From Verrucomicrobiota bacterium (GTDB lineage: Bacteria > Verrucomicrobiota > Verrucomicrobiia > Opitutales > Opitutaceae), in contig JAEYQF010000279.1 in assembly GCA_023410155.1 (NCBI GenBank), positions 1 through 16,807 of the forward strand: 16,807 nt of DNA, written 5' to 3'. Under the pieces are notes generated by a model. That model was not told the origin of the DNA. It made no database searches and was given only the letters and a program-made list of their open reading frames with translations. Within the stretch, counting starts at the first letter, position 1. The number at the start of each line of letters is the position of its first letter. The translations under genes were made by a program, and so were the position numbers. Positions 1 to 6,148 of this stretch are shown one piece after another.

Positions 1-501
1 ACGCTGCTCCTCGGCGCCACCCGCATAGGCCACGGCGTGAATCTCCTAAAAGATCCCGACACACTCCTGCTGCTCCAGCACAGCCAGCGCACCCTCGTTG
101 AAGTAAACCTGATCTCGAATCAGCTTCTTGAATACACGCCCGACATCACGAAGCACCCGTTCCCGGAGTTTCTCCGCACCGGCGTGCCCGTTTGCCTCAA
201 CACCGACGACCGCGGCATGTGGGACTCCAACATGACCGACGAATACTACACCGCGGTCACCACGTTTAATCTCTCCTGGGACGAAGTCGTGCAACTCGGC
301 CGCAACTCCCTCGCCCACGCCTTCGTGCAACCCGCAGTGAAAGCCAGACTCCTCACCGACTACGAAACCCGCGTGAAAGCCTTCGAGAAGAAATACGGCG
401 ACGCCAACGTCCCGCTTTCCGCCGCCCTCAGCCAGCTCACGCGGTTGCAGCCCGTCGCCTACGGCTACGCCAAGCGCACCTGGAATCTCAGTTTCGAGTA
501 A
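1..501 (+). CDS. Adenosine deaminase-like metallohydrolase, 3' part only
   Basis: The reading frame is open from base 1 and ends at TAA 499-501, so the 5' end lies outside the window; 166 residues are visible. The visible part contains RIGHG, the His-bearing motif of the adenosine/AMP deaminase fold, and later NTDDRGMW, matching the S/N-TDD motif that supplies the zinc-ligand and catalytic aspartates. The HPF..F...GVPVCLNTDD order is that of the C-terminal half of the TIM barrel. Members hydrolyse adenosine (or a related aminopurine nucleoside) to inosine and ammonia in the cytoplasm. The stretch before NTDD (EVNLISNQLLEYTPDITKHP) departs from the usual CPxSN form, so the substrate may not be adenosine. 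The family is clear; the exact substrate is not. Confidence 0.85.
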   Translation, partial: TLLLGATRIGHGVNLLKDPDTLLLLQHSQRTLVEVNLISNQLLEYTPDITKHPFPEFLRTGVPVCLNTDDRGMWDSNMTDEYYTAVTTFNLSWDEVVQLGRNSLAHAFVQPAVKARLLTDYETRVKAFEKKYGDANVPLSAALSQLTRLQPVAYGYAKRTWNLSFE

Positions 502-719
502 GCGCGGATTCGTTTTCGTGCGGGCCGACGATGGAGCCCGGTGGTTTCTTTATGCGCGGCCGGTCCAACCGCCGGAGAGGACGCCCGGCTCCGCCACCGA
601 CCCATTTTTTCGCTACAGCTCACGCAACTGCCTCCGTGCTCCGATCGTGCCCTTGCTCGTGATCCGGCTTCGATTCGGTCAAGAGCACGATTACGATCAC
701 GCGCACGAGGCTTGTAGTG

Positions 720-1043
720 CCCCCGGTCCACACCATGGCTCGACGATGTCCCACTTCGGGACGCACGCGGGCTCGACTTTGCCTAACGTGGCGTGCGCCA
801 TGCCGCACTCCGCACCTACCCGTTGCAAAACGTCGTCCGCCTCGATCCGCACCGCGGCACACCCGATCCATGCGGCGGTGCGGATCGTTCACACGTCGCC
901 GCGAGTCGGTCCAAACCTCGCCGCGAGTCGGTTCACATGGCGCAGCGACCCGGTCCAAGCTGTAGCGCGAGCCGGTTCACACTTTGGCACGACCCATTCC
1001 GGTCATTGGCGCAACTCGGCCCAGACCTCGGACCGCCTCTCGG
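720..1043 (-). repeat. Degenerate tandem array of 22-bp repeats (array 1)
   Basis: Read on the minus strand, successive 22-bp windows align without gaps: 1021-1000, 999-978, 977-956, 955-934, 933-912 and 911-890. Each starts with a core such as GACCGGGTCG, AACCGACTCG or AACCGGCTCG and ends in GTG or TTG. Further, less regular units of about 21-23 bp continue leftwards to about 720 (GATCGAGGCGGACGACG near 863-847; GACCGGGGGCAC near 729). Units are diverged from each other, so this is an old or relaxed array. The same family occurs at 5987-6096 and inside glmM. There are no conserved spacers of CRISPR type. The unit is close to two helical turns. Confidence 0.75.
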
Positions 1044-1091
1044 CCCCTTAGCCACGGCTCCAAATTCTCGCTCGCGTCCGCCCGCGACAAC

Positions 1092-1108
1092 GTCAACCAA
1101 TAGTTGAC
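1092..1108. promoter_or_regulatory. Inverted repeat abutting the HTH gene start codon
   Basis: GTCAAC (1092-1097), CAATA, GTTGAC (1103-1108) is a perfect 6-bp inverted repeat with a 5-bp spacer that ends one base before ATG 1109. This position suits an autorepressor operator or an RNA hairpin hiding the translation start. No Shine-Dalgarno sequence is visible. The role is inferred from position only. Confidence 0.45.
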
Positions 1109-1474
1109 ATGGCCAATCCCACTCACCCGAGACTCGAGATCCCCGCCAAGGTCGCGGAGCTGCTGGCCGCATCCGCCGCAGCGATCACCAAGCACTCCAC
1201 CAAAGCCGCGTTTCGACTTACGACGACTAAGACCGCCAGCGGCCGCACACTCCGCCCGGGCAAGGACACGCCGCTTTGGAATGCCTTGCGTGAGGAACTC
1301 AAGGAAGAGCTGAAAGGCTACGGCAGACAGGTGACACTCGCGCGCCTGCTCGGCGTCCCGAGGCAGAGTATCCATAGTGTCATTACACGCGGCGACCGCA
1401 TGCCCGACGCCGAGCGCACGCTCCAGATGATCGCCTGGCTCAGCGCCGTTCGCTCCGGCCAGCGGCCCAGCTGA
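1109..1474 (+). CDS. Small helix-turn-helix DNA-binding protein, Xre-like
   Basis: This is a 121-aa protein. The N-terminal half (about residues 1-60) is basic and rich in Ala/Thr. Residues about 61-76 form a charged helix (LWNALREELKEELKGYG). Residues about 77-112 read QVTLARLLGVPRQSIHSVITRG followed by a final helix TLQMIAWL, the spacing of a lambda-repressor/Xre helix-turn-helix (LARLLGV turn, QSIHSVI recognition helix). It is therefore a probable sequence-specific regulator. It stands alone between two inverted repeats (1092-1108 and 1496-1520) sharing CAACGTC, which may be its own sites. ATG 1109 is used because the downstream sequence is coherent and the inverted repeat ends exactly there. 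No target gene can be named. It lies next to the 22-bp array, but no functional link is shown. Confidence 0.7.
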   Translation: MANPTHPRLEIPAKVAELLAASAAAITKHSTKAAFRLTTTKTASGRTLRPGKDTPLWNALREELKEELKGYGRQVTLARLLGVPRQSIHSVITRGDRMPDAERTLQMIAWLSAVRSGQRPS

Positions 1475-1495
1475 TTGGGATCCAAGCTCCAAGCG

Positions 1496-1520
1496 CAACG
1501 TCGACCCTTAGCTGACGTTG
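1496..1520. terminator. Inverted repeat downstream of the HTH gene; weak terminator or operator
   Basis: CAACGTC (1496-1502) and GACGTTG (1514-1520) form a 7-bp perfect stem with an 11-nt loop, between the converging HTH and permease genes. No T-tract follows on either strand, so it is a poor intrinsic terminator. Its arm CAACGTC also occurs at 1088-1094, just before the HTH gene, which would equally fit a regulator-binding site. Confidence 0.3.
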
Positions 1521-1598
1521 TGGTGGTTGTCTTCGACGAGGCGAAGGCGATGCGCGCGGGTTGGCCGTGAGTGCGTTGGGCGCAGATTTGCGCGTCGA

Positions 1599-2450
1599 TC
1601 AACCCGGCAACGCACCAGCTCGTTTACGGCCGACGGCCCGCAGGCCGTTCTTCGGCGCAAAGATCAGGGCCAACACGAAGAGCAGCGCCTGCAGAAGCAC
1701 GATGCAGGCTCCCGTGGACGCGTTAAGGAAGAAGCTCACGTAAACGCCCACGAAACTGGAAACCACCGCCGAAGCGGCCGCGATTATCATCATCCGTTCG
1801 AAACGATCGGTGAGCAGCAGTCCGATACAACCGGGCGCGACGAGCATCGCGATCACGAGGATGATTCCGACCGCCTTCAGCGAGACCACGATCGTCACGG
1901 CGAGGAGCGAAAGCAGGAGATAATAGAGCACGCCATTGCGCAGACCGACCGTGCGGGCGTGGCCCGGATCGAAACAAAAAAGCAGCAGGTCACGGCGCAA
2001 CGCGAGCACGATGGCGAGCGTGATCCCCGCAACAATCAGCGTGTCGCGCAGGTCACCTTCCGCGAGGCCGAGGATGTTGCCAAAGAGAATGTGATCGAGG
2101 TGCAGATCGCTTTTCACCTTGGTGAACAGCACGAGGCCGAGCGCGAAAAGCCCCGTGAAAACCACGCCCATCACGGTATCCTCCTTCACGCGACTGTTGG
2201 CCTTGATGAATCCCGTGAGCACCGCGCACAGCAGGCCGGAACAAAACGCGCCAATCGCGAGCGGCGCGCCCACCACATAGGCGACCACGATGCCGGGCAA
2301 CACCGCGTGCGAGATCGCGTCGCCCATCAGCGACCAGCCTTTCAGGACGAGATAACACGAGAGCACCGCGCACACGGCGCCGACCGCAACGGCGGCAATC
2401 ATAGCTTCAACCATGAAAGGAAATTGGAACGGCTGAACGAGCGCACTCAT
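1599..2450 (-). CDS. Metal ABC transporter permease, second subunit (SitD/MntB type)
   Basis: This 283-aa integral membrane protein of the ABC-3 permease family moves Mn(II), Zn(II) or Fe(II) across the inner membrane. Family hallmarks are LKGWSLMGDAISHAVLPG near residues 40-57 and about eight hydrophobic segments. It also has CFDP..A...GL in the cytoplasmic loop thought to contact the ATPase, and LLLTDRF. ATG 2450-2448 overlaps the stop of the preceding permease gene as ATGA, which implies translational coupling. A longer open frame runs upstream to 2852 but would overlap the first permease gene, so the internal ATG is chosen. It is paralogous to the gene before it. It is the last gene of the operon and converges on the HTH gene. 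Confidence 0.93.
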   Translation of the reverse strand: MSALVQPFQFPFMVEAMIAAVAVGAVCAVLSCYLVLKGWSLMGDAISHAVLPGIVVAYVVGAPLAIGAFCSGLLCAVLTGFIKANSRVKEDTVMGVVFTGLFALGLVLFTKVKSDLHLDHILFGNILGLAEGDLRDTLIVAGITLAIVLALRRDLLLFCFDPGHARTVGLRNGVLYYLLLSLLAVTIVVSLKAVGIILVIAMLVAPGCIGLLLTDRFERMMIIAAASAVVSSFVGVYVSFFLNASTGACIVLLQALLFVLALIFAPKNGLRAVGRKRAGALPG

Positions 2451-3316
2451 GGCGTGGCGAGCGCGGCCGCACGCCGTCGGGCGCGGGCGGCAAGCATCCC
2501 GTGTTTCGGGCCGAAGATCAGCGCGATCACGAAGAGCGCACTTTGCAGCGTCACGATACAGCCCCCCGTCGATCCGTCGAAGAAGTAGCTCGCGTAAGCT
2601 CCGACCAGCGAGGTCATGGCACCCATGAGGACGGCGATCGAGATCATGCGCCCGAAACGATCCGTCAGCAGGTAGGCGGTGGCGCCGGGCGTCACGAGCA
2701 TCGCGACCACCAGAGCCGCACCGACGGTTTGGAGGGAAGCGACGGCCGTCGCTGAAAGCAACGCGAGCAGCAGCATGTGCAGCGCCGTGGTGTTCAGGCC
2801 CATCGCACGCGCTTGATTGGGATCGAAGCAAAACAACATCAGGTCGCGCCATTTCAGGCCTAGCACGAGCACCGTCACGGCCGAGATCGCGAGCATTTGT
2901 CGGACGTCTGCATCGGAGATGCCGAGGATGTTGCCGAAGACGATCGTGCGCAGATCGACCTCACTCGGGAAAAGCGAGATCAGGAACACACCCAGGGCGA
3001 AGAACGCCGTGAATACCACGCCGATCACGGCATCTTCGCGCAGCTTGGTCTTCTTCTTCACGAATCCCATGCCCGCGGAGGCGAGCAGCCCCGTGGCGAA
3101 CGCGCCGACCGCGAATGGCCAGCCCACGTAATACGCCACGGCGACGCCCGGGACCACCGCATGCGAGATCGCGTCGCCCATAAGCGACCAGCCCTTGAGC
3201 GTCACGAAACACGAGAGGAACGCGCACACCGCCCCCACCACGCCGCTGACCAAAATGGCCTTCAGCATGTAATCGTAACGCAGCGGGAGCGACAGTGTCT
3301 CGAGCAGCTCCATCAC
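2447..3316 (-). CDS. Metal ABC transporter permease, first subunit (SitC/MntB type)
   Basis: This is an ABC-3 family permease of 288-289 aa. It carries the same landmarks as its neighbour: LKGWSLMGDAISHAVVPG near residues 40-60, VGVVFTAFFALGV, CFDPNQARAMGL, and AYLLTDRFGRM. Together with the next permease it probably forms a heterodimeric channel for a divalent transition metal. The annotated start is GTG 3316, overlapping the ATPase stop as GTGA; an ATG follows directly at 3313, and either could be used. The protein ends in a basic Ala/Arg-rich tail. Confidence 0.93.
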   Translation of the reverse strand: MMELLETLSLPLRYDYMLKAILVSGVVGAVCAFLSCFVTLKGWSLMGDAISHAVVPGVAVAYYVGWPFAVGAFATGLLASAGMGFVKKKTKLREDAVIGVVFTAFFALGVFLISLFPSEVDLRTIVFGNILGISDADVRQMLAISAVTVLVLGLKWRDLMLFCFDPNQARAMGLNTTALHMLLLALLSATAVASLQTVGAALVVAMLVTPGATAYLLTDRFGRMISIAVLMGAMTSLVGAYASYFFDGSTGGCIVTLQSALFVIALIFGPKHGMLAARARRRAAALATP

Positions 3317-4242
3317 TCGTCCTCTTCCCCTTCGGCGCGTTTCTTGACGACGTCTTCGCGGCCGCGCCGTTCGCTGTATTCCACGTGTCCGCCTTTTCCG
3401 AATACAAGCGGGCGCTCGTCGTCGGTGAGGAGCGTCACCGCACGACCATCATGTTTCTGCACGGTGGATTCACCAAAACGGAAATGCCGCAGCACGCCGC
3501 CGAACGCGTTCAACAAGTTCTCCTCCGTGTAAACGTCCGCCGTGGGGCCCGCAGCGAGCACCGTGCGTTTGATGAGCACCACGTGATCGCAATACTCGGG
3601 CACCGAACCGAGATTGTGCGTCGAGACCAGCATGATCCGGCCTTCGGCGCGCAGCTCACGGAGCAGCGCGATGATCGCGAGCTCGGTGTTCACATCGACG
3701 CCGGTAAACGGCTCATCGAGCAGGATCACGCGGCCCTGTTGCGCGAGGGCGCGGGCCAGAAAAACGCGTTTGCGCTGTCCGCCGGAGAGTTCCCCGATCT
3801 GGCGCTCACGATACTCCCACATGTCGACGCGGCGCAGACTCTCCTCGACGATGCGGCGGTCCTCCGCGCGTGGAATGCGGAGAAAATTCATGTAGCCGTA
3901 GCGGCCCATCATCACGACATCCTCCACGCTCACCGGGAAGCTCCAGTCGACCTCTTCGGCCTGCGGCACGTAGGCGACAAGGTTCGCCTTCAGCGCCTCA
4001 TGCACGGTGCGATCGGCGATCTGCACGCGACCGGCCGCCGGACGCACGATGCCCATGATGGCTTTGAACAACGTGGACTTGCCGCTGCCATTGATGCCCA
4101 CCAGTGCGCAGATGGTGCCGGCCTCGAGGGTGAAAGACGCATCGCGCAGACCGACGTGCCCGTTGGGGTAGCTCACGGTCACGCGATCGACGCGGACCTC
4201 GAGCGGCGGTTGCGAAACGAGAGAACCGGCGGACGTGCTCAT
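3313..4242 (-). CDS. Metal ABC transporter ATP-binding protein (SitB/MntA type)
   Basis: This 309-aa ATPase powers the two permeases. All nucleotide-binding motifs are present: Walker A GINGSGKST (about residues 49-57), Q-loop YVPQ (91-94), signature LSGGQ (152-156), Walker B RVILLDEP (171-178) and the switch His in STHN (209). VDWSFPVSVEDVVMMGRYG is typical of the Mn/Zn/Fe (cluster A-I) ATPases. Its ATG 4242-4240 overlaps the binding-protein stop as ATGA. The family is usually near 250 aa. Here about 55-60 extra residues follow the core, ending in a charged, acidic tail (EGEEDE), and their role is unknown. Confidence 0.94.
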   Translation of the reverse strand: MSTSAGSLVSQPPLEVRVDRVTVSYPNGHVGLRDASFTLEAGTICALVGINGSGKSTLFKAIMGIVRPAAGRVQIADRTVHEALKANLVAYVPQAEEVDWSFPVSVEDVVMMGRYGYMNFLRIPRAEDRRIVEESLRRVDMWEYRERQIGELSGGQRKRVFLARALAQQGRVILLDEPFTGVDVNTELAIIALLRELRAEGRIMLVSTHNLGSVPEYCDHVVLIKRTVLAAGPTADVYTEENLLNAFGGVLRHFRFGESTVQKHDGRAVTLLTDDERPLVFGKGGHVEYSERRGREDVVKKRAEGEEDE

Positions 4243-5201
4243 GGGCCGATAAAACCTTTCACGACGGTGGCGGCATTATACTCCATCAGCTTCAAGTAGG
4301 TCGGCGCCGGCCCCTTTGCCCCTGTGAGCGAGTCCACGTAAAGCACGCCGCCGTAGCGCGCGCCGGCTTCCTTGGCGACCTGTCGTGCGGGTTTGTCGCT
4401 GATCGTGCTCTCACTGAACACGACCGGTATCCGGTTTTTGCGCACACCATCGATCACCTTTTGCACCTGTTGCGGTGTGCCCTGCTGGTCCGCGTTTACC
4501 GCCCAGAGGAAAAGCTGCTTCATCCCGAAGTTCTCCGCGAGATAGGGGAACGCGCCCTCGCTTGTCACCAGCCAGCGCTGCTCGGCCGGGATGCGCTCGA
4601 GCTCGGCGCGAACGGTGCGCTCGAGCTCCGCGAACTTGGCCGCGTAGTTCCTCGCGTTCTCGTTGTAGGTCGCCTCATTGGCCGGATCGATCTGCACCAG
4701 CGCGCGACGGATGTTCTCGACGTAGATCACCGCGTTTCGCGGCGACATCCACGCGTGCGGGTTGGGTTTTCCCGTGTAAGGGCCTTCCTCGATTCCGATC
4801 GGTTCGACGCCTTCGCTGAGGACCGCGCTCGGCACGCCCTGCAGGTTGCGGAAAAAGCGTTCGAACCAGCGCTCGAGATTGAGCCCATTCCATAACACGA
4901 GATCGGCCTTCTGCGCTTTGACGATGTCCTGTGGCGTCGGCTCGTAACCGTGGATCTCAGCGCCGGGTTTCGTGATCGACTCCACGATCGCGGCATCGCC
5001 CGCGACGTTTTGCGCCATGTCTTGGATGATCGTGAACGTCGTCACGACCCGCTTCTTCGCCGCTGCTTCCAACGGCCAGGCCAGAACTGCGATCGCGAAC
5101 ACCCACGTGAAGGGGACGTTTTTCAAAGGCCACCCGGTTGTCGAAGCGCCCAACGGACCGGCTGTCATCCAGCGTTTCCAGTCTCGTGCTCGATAGAACA
5201 T
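4239..5201 (-). CDS. Periplasmic metal-binding protein of an ABC transporter (SitA/MntC/ZnuA type)
   Basis: This 320-aa solute-binding protein (cluster A-I) captures Mn(II), Zn(II) or Fe(II) outside the inner membrane and delivers it to the permeases. Counted from ATG 5201, the four expected metal ligands are His84 (IHGYEPTPQD), His149 (NPHAWMSP), Glu215 (TSEGAFPYL) and Asp290 (YVDSLT). This 2 His/Glu/Asp set is typical of Mn/Fe binders such as PsaA and SitA; zinc binders usually have a third His and a His-rich loop, which is absent here. A hydrophobic segment (FTWVFAIAVLAWPLEAAAKK) serves as signal peptide. The start is uncertain: TTG 5219, ATG 5201 and ATG 5168 are all in frame, and the last gives the most compact signal peptide. 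It is the first gene of the four-gene operon. Confidence 0.92.
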   Translation of the reverse strand: MFYRARDWKRWMTAGPLGASTTGWPLKNVPFTWVFAIAVLAWPLEAAAKKRVVTTFTIIQDMAQNVAGDAAIVESITKPGAEIHGYEPTPQDIVKAQKADLVLWNGLNLERWFERFFRNLQGVPSAVLSEGVEPIGIEEGPYTGKPNPHAWMSPRNAVIYVENIRRALVQIDPANEATYNENARNYAAKFAELERTVRAELERIPAEQRWLVTSEGAFPYLAENFGMKQLFLWAVNADQQGTPQQVQKVIDGVRKNRIPVVFSESTISDKPARQVAKEAGARYGGVLYVDSLTGAKGPAPTYLKLMEYNAATVVKGFIGP

Positions 5202-5223
5202 AGGTAGACGAGCAAACAACGTG

Positions 5224-5241
5224 ATTTTGATTAGTCAAAAT
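5224..5241. promoter_or_regulatory. Perfect 18-bp palindrome, probable MntR/DtxR operator
   Basis: ATTTTGA, TTAG, TCAAAAT is a perfect inverted repeat with 7-bp arms in the short gap between the divergent transporter operon and regulator gene. It is AT-rich in a GC-rich neighbourhood. On the minus strand it contains TTGACT, a possible -35 element for the transporter, which the bound regulator would cover. Both genes are likely controlled from this site by metal-loaded regulator. The operator role is inferred from position and symmetry. Confidence 0.7.
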
Positions 5242-5245
5242 GTTT

Positions 5246-5262
5246 CTTTGGTTGCCTCAAAG
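5246..5262. promoter_or_regulatory. Second, weaker inverted repeat beside the operator
   Basis: CTTTG (5246-5250), GTTGCCT, CAAAG (5258-5262) is a 5-bp inverted repeat. Its centre lies about 21-22 bp, or two helical turns, from the centre of the perfect palindrome. It could be a secondary binding site allowing side-by-side occupancy. The evidence is only symmetry and spacing. Confidence 0.3.
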
Positions 5263-5286
5263 CACATCCGCCTCAATTGTGCCCCC

Positions 5287-5949
5287 GTGGCCTCCGTGGC
5301 GGTTGAGAACTACCTCAAGCACATCCTGCTCCTCTCGGAGCAGGCCGGGGGACTCGTGTCCATGGGCGCGTTGGCGGCCTCACTCGAGGTCGTGCCCGGC
5401 ACCGCCACCACCATGGTCAAAGGCCTCGCTGACGAGGGGCTGGTGGAGCACCGCCCGCGCCAAGGGGTGAAACTCACCGCCGCGGGCCGGCGGGTCGCCC
5501 TCAATGTCCTCCGTAAACACCGACTCGTGGAGACATTCCTCGTCAACGTGCTGAAGATGGACTGGGCCGACGTGCACACCGAGGCGGAGCAACTGGAGCA
5601 TGCGATCTCCGATGAAGTGCTGGACCGACTCGATGCGCTTCTTGGTCACCCGACGAGCGATCCTCACGGAGATCCCATTCCAAGTTCTCAGGGGAAACTA
5701 AGTTCGCAGGTATATGCGACGCTGGCGACGTGCATGCTCGCAAAGCCGTTGCGCATCGTGCGCGTGACGGATCAATCCGCGGAGTTCCTGCAATTCTCTG
5801 AGCAAAACCTGCTCCGCCCCGGCGCCACCGTGCGAGTGGTCGATCGCAATCTCGCCGCCGGCCTCGTGACGTTGAAGAACGCGGATTCGACGCCCATCGC
5901 ACTTAGCCTCGCCGCTGCCGGAAGGATTCTGATCGAGCCAGCGCGCTGA
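5287..5949 (+). CDS. DtxR/MntR-family metal-dependent transcriptional repressor
   Basis: The protein has 220 aa from GTG 5287. Domain 1 is a winged helix (SMGALAASLEVVPGTATTMVKGLADEGLVEHRPRQGVKLT, about residues 20-60). Domain 2 has RKHRLVETFLVNVL and the metal/dimer segment VHTEAEQLEHAISDEV, ending in DPHGDPIP. A C-terminal FeoA/SH3-like domain follows (about 145-220). It should repress metal uptake when its metal is bound. By eye, the position of the Cys in the EACRWEH motif of iron-sensing DtxR is Glu here, as in MntR, which favours Mn(II). The open frame continues back to GTG 5221, but that start would put the 18-bp palindrome inside the coding region. DtxR proteins usually begin shortly before the VENYL-like segment, so 5287 (or 5296) is preferred. 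Confidence 0.9.
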   Translation: MASVAVENYLKHILLLSEQAGGLVSMGALAASLEVVPGTATTMVKGLADEGLVEHRPRQGVKLTAAGRRVALNVLRKHRLVETFLVNVLKMDWADVHTEAEQLEHAISDEVLDRLDALLGHPTSDPHGDPIPSSQGKLSSQVYATLATCMLAKPLRIVRVTDQSAEFLQFSEQNLLRPGATVRVVDRNLAAGLVTLKNADSTPIALSLAAAGRILIEPAR

Positions 5950-5986
5950 GATACGGTCTTTCTCGCCCTCACCTCGCCTCAGTTCG

Positions 5987-6096
5987 GTCTGGGTCGCGCC
6001 AGAGTGCAGACACGGTCGAGGCACAATGCGGACCGGGTCGGGACAAGGTGCGGATCGACCCGAGCCACATTCCGGCTCGAGTCCAGCCCCGGCGCG
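5987..6096 (+). repeat. Tandem array of five 22-bp repeats (array 2)
   Basis: Five consecutive 22-bp windows (5987, 6009, 6031, 6053, 6075) align without gaps. The central unit begins GACCGGGTCGGGACAA and ends GTGCG. Neighbours carry GACACGGTCGAGGCAC, GATCGACCCGAGCCAC and GCTCGAGTCCAGCCCC. More degenerate copies may extend to either side. It lies between the regulator stop and the start of the FbpB-type permease and is the same family as array 1 and the glmM-internal copies. Because of it the permease start cannot be set by upstream open frame alone. Confidence 0.8.
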
Positions 6097-6148
6097 ACCC
6101 TGGTTTGGCCTTGCCGGCAGTTTTCCGCTGCGGCCATGCTGCCGCGCG

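Larger units (their letters stand above)
502..1108. other. Gene-poor intergenic region of about 600 bp
   Basis: No convincing gene is seen. Open frames exist on both strands but have low-complexity composition and change frame with the repeats, so they look like by-products of repeat structure in GC-rich DNA. From about 720 to 1043 the region is filled by degenerate 22-bp repeats (separate entry). Around 655-710 it holds a 7-bp inverted repeat (CGTGATC 658-664, GATCACG 695-701), with an AGCACGATTACGATCACG stretch at its right arm. No clear terminator for the deaminase gene and no confident promoter were found. Confidence 0.6.

Noticed and set aside
890..1043. CRISPR array
   Set aside because: Repeats are contiguous at 22 bp with no unique spacers, units are diverged, and no cas gene is near.
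518..1051. A 177-codon open frame, and overlapping frames on the other strand, in the gap before the HTH gene
   Set aside because: The translation is low-complexity and made of out-of-register 22-bp repeats (recurring Ser/His/Arg-rich words), with no recognisable domain and equally long frames on the opposite strand. It looks like an effect of GC-rich repeats.
1104..1109. TTGACA as a -35 promoter element
   Set aside because: It overlaps the ATG of the HTH gene and is explained as the right arm of the inverted repeat; no suitable -10 lies 17 bp downstream.
1518..2588. Long plus-strand open frame of 356 codons opposite the permeases
   Set aside because: It is a shadow of the minus-strand permease genes in GC-rich DNA; its His/Arg/Glu-rich translation matches no fold, while the minus strand encodes clear ABC-3 motifs.
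2451..2852. N-terminal extension of the second metal permease
   Set aside because: The frame is open upstream but overlaps the first permease gene, encodes Arg/Asp-rich nonsense, and the ATG at 2450 gives a normal-length family member with a 4-bp ATGA overlap.
3295..4299. Plus-strand open frame of 334 codons opposite the ATPase gene
   Set aside because: It is a mirror of the ATPase gene. The minus strand contains complete Walker A, signature and Walker B motifs.
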